DNA from: Lepidodermella squamata
Taxonomy: Eukaryota; Gastrotricha
DNA length: 64,000 nucleotides
Direction: 5' to 3'
Assembly (NCBI GenBank): GCA_047495785.1
Contig: JBLDXI010000032.1
Span: 3,782,001 to 3,846,000, forward strand
The notes beneath the pieces were generated by a model. The model had not been told where the DNA came from, searched no databases, and worked only from the letters and a program-made list of their open reading frames with translations. Made by a program: the position numbers and the translations under genes. This document shows, in pieces, positions 15,058 through 24,769 of the stretch. How positions within the stretch are numbered: the first letter of the stretch is position 1; each line of letters opens with the position of its first letter.

Positions 15058-15662
15058 TCACACGAAACCGTAACGAGGCGGCTTGTGAAGCCGCGCGCGA
15101 GGTCGGAGGCGCGGTCGAACGGGTGCCGCGTCGCAGCTGGAGTAGGCGTCGTCGCCGTCATCGGCCGGCGCGCCATCGTTGTCGGGGCGCATGCGTGCTG
15201 GCGCTGCTATCGCGCGGGCAGGGGCGTCGGACGACGTAGACGAGTCGGGCGAGCGGGCGCGTGGCGAAACAGGCGCCGGAAAGCGCACCAATCGCCGGCC
15301 GTTGATGGTTTCGACTCGCGAGCGGTCGGCAGGGTCGGCGATGCCGTAGATGTTCTTCGCCGCGTCATACCAAACGACGGCGTAAGGCCCGTCAGCGCGG
15401 GTCGAGCTTAGCGCGGAATTGGTCGATGCGCTCCACGCCGACGTAGTCACCCGGCGCGAACGTGAGGTGGTTGGCGCGGGCGTCGTTGATGCGGCGGCGG
15501 CGCTCTTGAGCGGTGTCGAGGCCTAAGCGCACGACACGGTGGAGTTCGTGCAGCCGCTTTGATCGGACTTCGGTTTGCATCGCCACATTGCAGATGAGGC
15601 AACGGCGGCAGTAGTCGCGGACAGCCGAAAATTGGCCGACGAAGTAGAAGTAGTCGCGACAC
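15058..15662 (-). pseudogene. Ty3/Gypsy integrase remnant
   Basis: Minus-strand frames carry a zinc-binding-like block ending CRRCLICN, then, without the catalytic core, the integrase C-terminal region: NHLTFAPGDYVGVER, a KLDPR block, DGPYAVVWYD and a VETINGRRLVRF block. The frame changes once between KLDPR and DGPY. The missing core indicates an internal deletion. Same strand and similar GC-rich composition as the gag/protease at 18.8-20.9 kb suggest the same element. Confidence 0.6.
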
Positions 15663-16055
15663 CGGTGTAGTGTTGTAATAGGCCTCCCCGCACTTAAGTT
15701 CCCCCGGGGATAAGTTGCTACGGGGGAACTGTTATAAAGCCACGCGAAGTAACCTATCCCCCTCGTATCCCCCTATTGTTCGCATGCGCGCGCGCGTGTT
15801 ACTTCTTGCTATTCTGATACTATTGTTTCGCGATTACGAACGTGTCAAAAAACACAATTATCACATCCATATCTTTCTTATTGTTATTAAAAATCGCTAA
15901 AAACATCGTATTTTTAAATGAACCGATTCGAAAAATCATATCAATTATCAACAGGCAATTTAGACAAAAGTTAGCAGTTCTTTACAATTATTTGAAGGAC
16001 AATGACAATTTTCTCAAGAGCAATCATCGAATCGGAGATTAATTTTTTTCAAAGA
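15663..16055. other. AT-rich spacer with G/C-run palindrome
   Basis: Mostly AT-rich. 15687-15730 contains C-runs and G-runs around gttcccccggggataa that form a short imperfect palindrome, and cccctcgtatcccccta repeats nearby. No gene. Confidence 0.3.
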
Positions 16056-16068
16056 CATGTAGGGCTGC

Positions 16069-16187
16069 TGCTTTATTCGTACAGCGCTTTATCTTCCCCC
16101 GTACAACAAGTTTATCTCCGAAACGTACAACATTCATTTATTTATTTATTCTCTCCTAAAACATCAATTATCTTCGACCCGTACAAC
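16069..16187. repeat. Left subterminal array of MULE
   Basis: Copies of the reverse complement of GTTGTACGNTTGGAAGAT lie at 16091-16107, 16114-16131 and 16170-16187, with a partial GCTTTATTCGTACA at 16069. The innermost copy ends 5 bp from the transposase stop codon. These are likely transposase-binding sites, judging from position and orientation. Confidence 0.65.
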
Positions 16188-16192
16188 AATAT

Positions 16193-17501
16193 TTAATTGC
16201 CGCCGCGTGTTGACCGGCTGCGCCGACGGCGGGTACCACGAGTGGAACGACGGGTTGGGCGGCTGCCAGCACGGCTTCGGCTACCTCGAGGACGACCAGG
16301 CCTCCTTCTTTGCTGCTGCTCAGCTGCGGGGATGAGCTGCTCTTCCGGCTGTTGGGTCGGCTGCTGCCAAAATTCAGCATTTGGTCGCTCTGGCGACTGC
16401 TGGCTGACCAGAGCTGAGGCGACTTTGCTTCGACGGCCGGCTTTTCCGCGGGTGACAAGCGGGACGGAATGATATTTGGCCGGTATGCGGCTATGATTAG
16501 GTAGATGGTGGGCAAGGGCAACGGCGTGCGGACAAGGTTTACGCCGAACACCGTCCTCACAAGTGCAGGTGATGGCTCCAGGGGCAACAGTCAGAAGGAA
16601 GACGTGTTCGAGAGCACACGAAAAATGCTCCAGGTCCGGCCAATTACCATCTCGACGCGCGTAGAGCACAGAATCAGCAATCGTCTTGTCAGCTGGCACC
16701 CATAGCCATTTGTCGTCATCGATTTGATCAAAATGATCATTGAATTTCAAAAAATAGAGATAGCCAGTCTGATATACCTTTCCATCAACAACCGGCTTAG
16801 TTGCCCAGTCGGCCCAATTCGACGTCCAACTACCGATAATCTCGAAAGTTATCGGTAAAAAGCTGCTGACGGTCTGCAGCACGCGCTCTGTGTTCTCGTT
16901 CTTCAACACACAGTTCGTCGCCTCAAGGCCATTATTCGTGGAAACCCAGAAACCAGGACCCTCAAACCAACGATTCAGCGGGCCGTCGATGTACGTGGCT
17001 TGAAAGTATTCCTTAAATTCAGCATACTCATCTCCCAGTTCGGTCATCAAAAGCGAAGTCAGCTGTTTGAATTCCTTGTAGGTTCCAGCCAGTTGGCATA
17101 AACGTAGGCGTTTCTTCACAAACGAAAAGTTCTTCGCCATCTTCTTCCCGAACCACTTTTTCACATTATATACTAGATGGAAATAGCACATCAGTCGTAT
17201 ACATGCCGCGCCAAAAATGGCTATTATTGCAGCGGTGATGTAGGCAGCGCCATCCGCCATCACAGCACGCGGCGAGTAATCTGGTTTCCAGCTGCGCAAC
17301 GCACTAAACAAGTCTTTGTACGCCTCCTCGTTCTCGTGTGACGCAAGACCTGTTGTACGTAAAAGAGATGAAAAATGTGCGTGTTGTACGAGAATAAGCT
17401 ATTTTACCGATTATAATAGGATGGAATTTTCGGTCGGCATCAGTCCCGCCAGCAACAAAGACTTTGTGCTTCCCTATCACCATTTTATGGGCAGCGTCAA
17501 C
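16193..17501 (-). CDS. MULE transposase with SWIM zinc finger
   Basis: Exons 17501-17408 and 17349-16193 join across a 58-bp intron to give about 417 residues; the 5' exon(s) are not certain. The order is VDAAHK with the first Asp, DADRKFHPIIIG, LASHENEEAYKDLF, ADGAAYITAAI with the second Asp, CYFHLVYNVKKW, then TNNGLEATN with the probable catalytic Glu. A SWIM finger (CTCEDG, then CPHAVALAH) follows, and the tail is basic, Gln/Arg-rich with an AT-hook-like GRPRG. This matches the MULE layout. It would cut and move the surrounding element in the nucleus. Both visible exons are open, so activity is possible if a complete 5' end exists. Confidence 0.75.
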
Positions 17502-17570
17502 CTGATAACAAATTTGATAAATAAGTCACAACTAAAATATTCTTTTTCTACCTGTAAACATTCGATTCGA

Positions 17571-17786
17571 TCAAGTTTTGAAAGCAAAGGTGTCAAACAC
17601 ATCTTCTTCGACAACAGGGGCCGGAGCATCCTCGTCATCAGCCGGCAGGTTTTCTTCGTCGTCACCGGCCTCGCCGCCGTCATCTTCATCATCATCATCG
17701 TCACCATCATCGCCAGGATCATCATCGTCGGTGTAAGATGACACAGACGCGCCGTCAAGCAGGCTTGATGACGCCACGGGTGACAA
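17571..17786 (-). other. Acidic Asp/Glu-rich open frame
   Basis: An open frame with a long Asp-rich run and no ATG near its start. It overlaps the stop of the signal-peptide ORF in another frame and ends before the transposase exons. It may be a 5' exon, a low-complexity shadow, or the second half of the signal-peptide gene after a frameshift. Confidence 0.3.
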
Positions 17787-17862
17787 AATTCGATGGGACC
17801 ATAGAGTGTGCCCCGGCCAACATCAAAACAGTAAGAAGAACAAACGTGAATTTAAAAGCCAT
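17755..17862 (-). CDS. Short ORF with apparent signal peptide
   Basis: The 35-codon ORF starts at ATG 17862-17860 with MAFKFTF, a hydrophobic stretch and a small-residue AGAHS site, the look of a cleavable signal peptide. A TATA box lies 44 bp upstream of the ATG. The frame stops soon after, but an acidic frame overlaps it, so a frameshifted secreted acidic protein is possible. It lies inside the MULE and may be cargo or the 5' end of the transposase transcript. Confidence 0.35.
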   Translation of the reverse strand: MAFKFTFVLLTVLMLAGAHSMVPSNFVTRGVIKPA

Positions 17863-17905
17863 ATTCAGTCGAATGCTTTGATTTTGCTTTCGGTATTCTT
17901 TATTG

Positions 17906-17915
17906 CCTTTTTATA
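17906..17915 (-). promoter_or_regulatory. TATA box
   Basis: TATAAAAAGG on the minus strand, 44 bp upstream of the signal-peptide ORF start and between that ORF and the right subterminal array. It is well placed to drive minus-strand transcription of the MULE genes. Confidence 0.5.
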
Positions 17916-17972
17916 GCCCCGTCCGCGTGGTTGTATGAAGGAAGGTCACCGCGTGGCTATTATTAATTAAAT

Positions 17973-18134
17973 GTTGTACGAACCGAAGATTTTTACCCTT
18001 AAAATAATACTGTTGTACGGTTGGGAGACGAAACGTTGTACGATTGGAAGATATTACCCATGCTAAAAATTGTGTTGTACGGTTGGAAGATTTCTTGTTG
18101 TACGCTTGAAAGATGAACGTTGTACGGATAAAGC
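17973..18134. repeat. Right subterminal array of MULE, six copies
   Basis: Copies of GTTGTACGNTTGGAAGAT start at 17973, 18012, 18035, 18074, 18097 and 18119. The start-to-start distances are 39, 23, 39, 23 and 22 bp. The outermost copy continues as GGATAAAGC, matching the left end in inverted form. Confidence 0.75.
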
Positions 18135-18335
18135 TTTCCTCACATGTAGCAGAAATTTTGAGATTTATAACAAATTAAAAAATGTGACGGAACCGAATTC
18201 GGATATAAAAATGCAACCACAAAAATTCCAATTTAGACATAAAAATGACTCTTCACGACTTTACAAAATAGATATAGGAGATATAGGATAGATATAGGAG
18301 GATAAAAGATATAGGAGAACATTTATGGAGGAGAT

Positions 18336-18845
18336 TTATTGCAAATGAAAAAAACGAGATTTTCGAGGGCAAGAGAGCTCGATTGATGGAAAGCGCAAAA
18401 GACGCCCTTGCTCCAAGCAATTTACAGCCCATGATCGCAACTGCACCTCGTCGTAGTCCACCCTCGATGGGTCACCGCCGTTGATGATTTCGCACAAGTT
18501 GGCCATGAGTTGGAACCCGCAATCACTTCCGTTCGTCTGTTGTGAACAAGCCACGAACTCGATCGATAATCGGCGTTTAGAGTCACACCAAAATTTGCCG
18601 TAGCGGTCAAATAAAGCATCGCGATACGTCTGTCTTAGTTTGTTGCCCTTCGGCGTGAGGCTATCATAAACGCGCACGGTTCGAACACCGCCCTCGCAGT
18701 GTAGCGTCGAGGACAGAATCCAGTGGTCTCCGATGTGGTGCGGATGAACACTCAAATACCGTGTCGCCGAGTGAACAGGCAGAGCTTCGTATCGATTAGC
18801 TTCAGCCGCAGCTGGTTGGTTAGGGAGTTGGTTGGTTAGGCACAT
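18336..18845 (-). pseudogene. Ulp1-type cysteine protease domain
   Basis: Open frame of about 169 residues with the C48 triad layout: GDHWILSS (His), VYDSL (Asp), then QQTNGSDCGFQLM (Gln and nucleophile Cys), followed by a CLEQGRLLRFPS tail typical of transposon-borne Ulp1-like proteases. It starts within the last codons of the retroelement protease frame, in a different frame, at a CCAACCA-repeat junction. The family's usual N-terminal half is missing, so it is probably partial. It lies outside the MULE ends and so may belong to the Gypsy element or to another transposon. Confidence 0.6.
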
Positions 18846-19221
18846 CAATTAAAGTGTCCTGATATGATAAGGACATGCTCATCCGCCGGACGCTGATGGA
18901 GTCGACGGCCGGGTAAATGAAATCCTGGCCTAGAATAACGTCACGTGACAAATCGACAATCGCGAGGAAGCGATGTGCGAATTGAGCGGCGCCGACTGTG
19001 ATTGGAATGACGTAAAAACCGCCGATTTTCTCAGACGGAATCGGGCGGCCATCGGCCTGTAGCAGTGTATTGTTGTAGGATTGCGGGCAGGGTGTCAATT
19101 GCAAATAATCACAAAGGGAAGCAGAAATAAGGCTAAGAGACGAGCCGGTGTCTAGGAGTGCAGGATAAGATTCAGAGGCGATAGTAACGGTGGCGACGAG
19201 GTCGCCCTTGAATTCAGGCAT
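18820..19221 (-). pseudogene. Ty3/Gypsy aspartic protease
   Basis: A 133-residue frame with the retropepsin active site LLDTGSSLSL, a flap-like GGFYVIPI region and the C-terminal VILGQDF block. It overlaps the end of the gag frame by 8 bp in another frame. It is separated from RT, which is absent here. The domain looks intact but the element is broken. Confidence 0.75.
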
Positions 19222-20899
19222 TGAGGCACTTTGAAGAGCTAGGCGCGCACGTTCTTCGGCCTCGGTAAGAACCGCGCGCCGGCCTAGTTTCCCTGGTGGT
19301 TGATGACGGGTTCAGGGCAGTTGTCAAGGAAATGTCCTGGGTCTCCGCAGTTCCAGCAGGCCTGATTGAGGTGGCCGTAACGGTAGGCATTGCGCGGCAG
19401 TCGCCCGGCCGGCCGTAAGCGGCCCGGGGCTCGGCGGCGGTTGTCGTCCGTGGTGTCGTGACTCGGAGGTGCCGCCCTTCGGCGGTTGTCGCGCGGTGGA
19501 TTGCGTCGAGCACGATCGGCTGCTCGTTCGTCATCTTCACGGTCGCGCATGTCCCGGCGCGCGTCGTGCGGGTTACGCATGCGCGTATCGTCGCGTCGGC
19601 GGTTGCCATCTCGTACCGATCAGGCTGTCGCGGCTGATGGGCGGCCTCCTTAACCGCGGCGACGAGCTGTGATTGCGACTGGGCGAGCGCCTTGACGGAT
19701 TCGCGCATGACGGCCTCAATCTTGCCGACAGCGCTATTGAACAACTCGGGGTCGTTCTCCTTGGTCGGCGGAGCCTCGACCCGGCGGACATGGCTCACCG
19801 TATAGATGGGCTGACTAAGAGCCATGGCGCGTTCATAGTTTGCCGTCAAAATCATAATCTGATCCAGGGACACCGGATGATTGGATCGCTCGTAGTCTAC
19901 TCGGACAGGTACTGCAATATCGCGCGGCAGCGCGTCGAGAAAAGCCTCGATGGCATAAAACTCGACTTGGTGGAAGTCGGCCAGGCGGTGATGAGCCCGC
20001 GCGTAGTGGCGGCAGACATCGGCCAGCTGCACGAGGGATTGCCCGGGCTTACGTACCGGCTTCTCGGGCAGCGGCGCAGAAACTTCCAAGCGAGCTTGGA
20101 GCACTGCAAAGACGCCGACTAACGTGGCCGGCAGAGCGCGAGTAGTGTGGAGAAACGAGAATTTCCGGCTATTGGCCGTGTTTAGCTTAAATGCCAAGGC
20201 CTGGATCGCCTCCTCGTCCGCGAGCCCTAGCGAACGGGCTTGCATGCCGTAAACAGCGGCAAAATCGGATAAATCCTGGCCGTCCGCCTGTCGTGTTAGC
20301 GCGTTGAGGATCGAGGACGGGGAACGGAACCGCGGCAAGCGGAGGCAATGGATCCAGTCGTTGAGCCGCATGAGGCTGCGCCCCTGGGTGAAACAGCTGG
20401 CCTAGAGGCTGATGTTGCGCCGCTTGGAGACCAAACGGCGGTGGCGGAGCGTACCCCGGTGGCTGCAGGTGGAACCCAGCGGGGCCAGCACCGAGCGCGT
20501 GATATGGCGGGTTCGGGGCGGCAGCCGGCTGCACATTCATCGGCTCGTGTTGTGGGGCATGCGGCTGTGGGACGGGCTCTTGCGGAACGGGTTGGACGAC
20601 TGGAGCAGGGGGAGCCCCTGGCAGAGCACGTCGGCGAGCGTCGAAATCAGCGGCGACGCCCTCAATGATGACGTCGGCGTCCTCGCGGCGGGCGGGGGCG
20701 TAGTTCCGTCCACGGGCACGCGCGCCACCCCGACCGGCGACAGCCCCACCGGCCCGTCCGGACGGAGCAGCAGCGCGAACTGGGGCGCGACAACAAGTGC
20801 CGGCGCGAGCAACCGGGCGTGGCGAGATGCGGGCTCGTCCGAACCAGCGACGGAGGCCGGAGCCGGGCGCTTGGCGGACTTATTCGATTGCCGAGACAT
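19214..20899 (-). pseudogene. Ty3/Gypsy gag, frameshifted
   Basis: A probable start is MSRQSNKSAK at 20899. The frame then changes at least twice (near 20540 and 20380) before a long capsid-like frame to 19214 with ILNALTRQADGQDLSDFAA and FLDALP blocks. The zinc knuckle CWNCGDPGHFLDNC lies in a third frame at about 19300-19350. Arg/Pro-rich linkers are GC-rich. Multiple frame changes mean it is inactive. Confidence 0.6.
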
Positions 20900-22770
20900 G
20901 ACGAGAAAGTGAAGGAGGGCAGACGCGAGACACAAATAGACAGCGGAAAGACGGAATCACGGGTCGGTTCGCGACGGCCGATGCGCCAAACCGTCACACT
21001 GTGCCGATCAAATAAATTTGCATTTTTCGTAACAAAAGTGTTCTTTTCATACGCTTTATTGGGAAATTGAAACATATGACCAGGAATGCAGTCAAAAGCT
21101 CGAATTAAAATGGTGGTAAATACGATAAGTTTGCGCGAAAAAGTCAGCTTATTGTCGATGTTAGGCGGCAGACATCAAGGATGTCAAATTCGAAAATGAG
21201 ACCTGAAAATGCAGAAAAATGAAATCAAAACTCGACATCAAGTTCGCCGTTACCTCTATTCAAGTATTTTCGCCGCATCGTTAACTGGTGATTAGCAGCA
21301 GTCTAAGCAAGGCAGATCGAGCTCAAATAAAGCCGTATTAAATTGAGCAATAATTGTTGATACCTGAAATTTCTTTTTTTTGCTGATTTCTTCTTCATGC
21401 AGCAACGCGAAGGAAAAAAACAAGCTTTGATCAACGCCAATGATAGAGAGCATCCGGTTCATATTATGCTCTGAGTAAAATAAATAGGAAAGAAATTCAA
21501 AAACATCTAGAAACTGCATACCTGGCAGTCATCATGTGCATCCATCGGCCAATTATGAAGATAAATTAATGTGATACCAACATAAACTCTTTTAAAACTC
21601 TAAAAGCTCTAAGAAGCTGAAAATTGAATCAATCAACGCAATTCTTGTTTCAATTAAACGTCCAAATCACATGAGACTTCAATTTTGATATATAGAAATG
21701 CTGCTCGCTCATCAGCATCAAGTTCAGCTAACTGACGGAGTTATATACCCGGTCAACTCTATCATTCAGCGCGATTTACGCTTTAAAATACATGCAAAGA
21801 TGCAGATCATAGGGAAAAGTGATAATAATTTCATTCAGACTTTTGAGCTAACGAGCTAAAGGCTGAGCTAGCTGACATCACATGTTTGAGCATTTGGTAG
21901 CTGCGGCCTGCGATTTAGAAGCAGCAAGACACATAATTCAGCGCATACAAGTATCAATTTTGATAAAATAAAGTAGTTCAAGTGCTGACAGCTTCAGCTA
22001 AACGTTCCGGCTCACCAGCTAAGGGTCTGGATGGACGATTGTTCAACGCTAAATGTTTGAGGACATCCTGCAACAAACCAGGTCTAACCCGTCGTTCAGG
22101 TGTGCCTAATAACAGTGCTAAGCATTGGAATAGATAAAATCTGCACTAGCGTTGCATAAAAGTGTCTAGGAAGTCAGCTAAGCGTTCCGGCTACATAGCT
22201 AAGGTTCCGGATGGGCGAATTTGCAGTAGCAAAAACGATAGTAGGCAATCGACTGTTTTCTAGCTGGCTGCAATGTTTTTGGCTACATGAAATCAAGAAA
22301 AAATATACAGGTGAATAAAGAAAGAGCTTATAATGCTCTTATAGTCTTCAGAACTTCAGATAAATGCTCTGGTTTACCACCATAGGTTCTGGCTGTAAGC
22401 CAAATGACGTCGGAGTAAAGCTGCTAATATAGTCAAAGTTGAACTTTCCATATAATCAACCAAAACACAGGTAAAACAGGATGAGAGAGCGTGATATCAT
22501 GATTTTCTATGGAAATACGTCTGCAAAATGCAAGATTCATATCGCTCCTAGTAATTAGGACTGAATGCTGTCTTAGCCGCTGACCTGAGCATTAAAAACT
22601 CGGTATGCAACCTCAAAACGTCGCCCTAGCAACAAATGTCGGGCGAAAAACGGCGAAAAATGCAACCTGAGCTAATTGAATAAATTATAGCAAAATTATC
22701 TCGCCGAATAATATATAAATATTATTTTATTTTATTTTTAAAACGCTTCTAACTCGAGAAAAACAGGTTT
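20900..22770. other. AT-rich intergenic with degenerate repeats
   Basis: No convincing gene. Degenerate copies of an agctaagg-ttccggatgg unit recur around 22000-22060 and 22180-22215, related to the three-copy repeat at 6945-7910. Nothing resembling a solo LTR could be recognised by eye. Confidence 0.35.
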
Positions 22771-22779
22771 AAAGTGCTC

Positions 22780-23729
22780 GCATGCATTCGGATCCACAGC
22801 TGCGAAGGCCCGAAACCTACTACAAGATAGGCTAGTCAAGTTCTGCTCATGGTTTAGCAACAACTCGCTCAAATTAAACCCAGACAAATCCCAGTTTATG
22901 GTCTTATCCCCTGGTCACCCAGTCGAAATTCCCTCCATCAGCCTGCAAATCGCCAATACAACACTAACCGCCGTCTCTTCAATCGAATTATTAGGATTCA
23001 TCCTGGACCATAGGCTCACCATGGATGAACAAGCGGAAAAAGTGAAAAACAAAGTTCGATCTGGCACCTACGCCCTCCGCATCGCTAGCCAGAATCGCCT
23101 ACCTCTTCAAGCCAGAATAAATATCTACAATAGTCTCGTCGCTTGCCACCTTAATTACGCTGACGTCGTTGCTAATCTAGCTACCTTCACTAGCTCACAG
23201 AAAACCTACCAATCCGTACAGAATAAGGCAATTAGAGCTCTGCTTAACAAACCGTACTCGTTCGACGCCACCGCTTTCCTCAAACAGTTAGGTTGGCTAC
23301 CAATCGACGGGAAACGCCTAATCCACGAAATGACTCTAGTTTGGAAATGTTTGCACTCTCAAGCACCTGCTCTCATTAAAAACTTGATCAACATACCATC
23401 GTCCGATCACAAAACCAGGCTTAGCAGCTCTGATGGCGTCGAAATTCCTCGACAAGCTCACCATCTCAGCTTTCGATTTCGTGCTGCTAGCAAGTGGAAT
23501 GACTTACCGCCATCGATAAGATCTTCCGAAAACCCGAAGATCCTCAGAGACGAACTCCTGAAAGTACTGCTGAAAGCAGAATACGTGGACAATTTCGTCT
23601 ACACAAAGAAGAGGTAACTCGCCACCTTACCTCGACGCGCCCACCTGCGTCCGTTGGATGGAAGACCGCCTTAGTGCGAATCCAACGCTATTATTATACA
23701 TACATACATACATACATACATACATACAT
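22780..23729 (+). mobile_element. Non-LTR retrotransposon 3' half (Jockey/CR1 type)
   Basis: A frame open from about 22800 to 23617 encodes the region after the RT palm: NSLKLNPDKSQFMVL, SIELLGFILD, then QNKAIRALL, LGWLPIDGKRLIHEM and KWNDLPPSIR. It is 5'-truncated but otherwise without stops. A 3' UTR of about 80 bp ends in an (ATAC)n tract at 23696-23729, a typical microsatellite tail. Confidence 0.78.
23696..23729 (+). repeat. (ATAC)n microsatellite, LINE tail
   Basis: About eight tandem ATAC units directly downstream of the LINE coding end. Confidence 0.85.
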
Positions 23730-24732
23730 CGCCGCGTGCCGGGTACCCTGTCTCCCACTTTAACCTGACATATCATTTGTTTGGAAACGACTTTTTGAGT
23801 AATTCTTTCCATTAGCCAACTCACCTCGATCAGCTATCTTCAGCTAAGTCGGGTTTGAGACCATAGCTCACCGGCTTCACGTTCTGGCTAAGTTCGGCAC
23901 ACACCGGTTCTGGTTAACTTCAACGACGTGACCCCGGGAATGATAGGCTCACTCACCCTTGATATGCAGAGAATTTGTAAAAATAAATTATCGGGAAATG
24001 TAAAGTCTTTTAAAAAGTAATAAAGCTTCTTTCTGTATAATTTTATTATAAACATGTATGAAAAATAAATCTTAGCGCAAAAACGATAAAATGAAGTTTT
24101 TGACAGCCCGCCCAACTTTTGAGATCGGAGAAGCTCGGTTTCGAGTTTCCAGCTGCTTGCAGCTTTCACCTCACCCTAAGTTTCAAGTAGCTAGAGCCGA
24201 GAGTGCATCTAGGACTTCGATAGGCTGGCATGGCTACGGTGAATAGGCAAACAATCCCCGAGCCGTTTGCCCGTTTCCGTTAATGTATGCGTATGCTCGT
24301 AGTAAACTACCAAGTTTAGATTTTGACTCGTTTTATTTGTCTCTAGCGTTCCTTGTCACCGTTCACTCAATTTGCTATCTACACTCTTCTGGCACCAGCC
24401 ACTATACACTATAATCTTCAAATTTAGGTTATTGCTAATGTTTTATTCGCCTTGTAGCACTGATAAACGAGTGCTTGCAAGCAACGTTACTCTTGCTCTA
24501 GATTTTTTCGAGATTTTAGTTGTAGATTTACGTCCCTTATTACCTGAACGTTGACCGTTAATTGGTCGGCATTCATGCGCTATGTCTTAGTTCTTAAAGT
24601 AATCTTTAGATCTCTTTTCTCTTTTAGTAATGTTTAGTGAAAAATGATAGAACTTATCAATCTATAGCAACCAACTCATCTTATCTTTCACTGTTTTCAT
24701 CCTGAGTGATTATTTTATTTATTTGTTTTTTT
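23730..24732. other. Intergenic, upstream of CNOT7-like gene
   Basis: No gene seen. Contains ccggttctgg-like degenerate repeats near 23870-23920. The promoter of the CNOT7/PHOSPHO block should lie here. A pyrimidine tract ends in the acceptor AG at 24733-24734. Confidence 0.4.
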
Positions 24733-24769
24733 AGAATTTTTTAATAAAAGCTGAAAATCATTTTAAAAA

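Larger units (their letters stand above)
16056..18147. mobile_element. MULE (Mutator-like) element with subterminal arrays
   Basis: The two ends share, in inverted orientation, ACATGT, then GCTTTATYCGTACA, and then several copies of an 18-bp motif. Inside lies a minus-strand MULE/SWIM transposase. The boundaries are inferred from the outermost inverted matches; no target duplication is clear. The element lies between the integrase remnant and the gag/protease of a Gypsy element, which suggests insertion into it. Confidence 0.6.

Noticed and set aside
15687-15730. G/C-run palindrome as a transcription terminator
   Set aside because: Rho-independent terminators are bacterial; this is an animal locus and the stem is imperfect.
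17477-17758. Met-rich frame upstream of the MULE transposase as its N-terminus
   Set aside because: Composition looks like a shadow of the Asp-rich frame; only its last codons (near LDRIECLQ) could be a real 5' exon, which I could not prove.
17973-18134. Regular repeats resembling a CRISPR array
   Set aside because: Repeats are only 18 bp and degenerate, gaps are 4-21 bp, the context is eukaryotic, and inverted copies sit at the other end of a transposon.
20662-21075. 137-codon minus frame overlapping gag start
   Set aside because: It is an Arg/Pro/Ser-rich shadow in another frame, without motifs, and begins outside the likely gag start.
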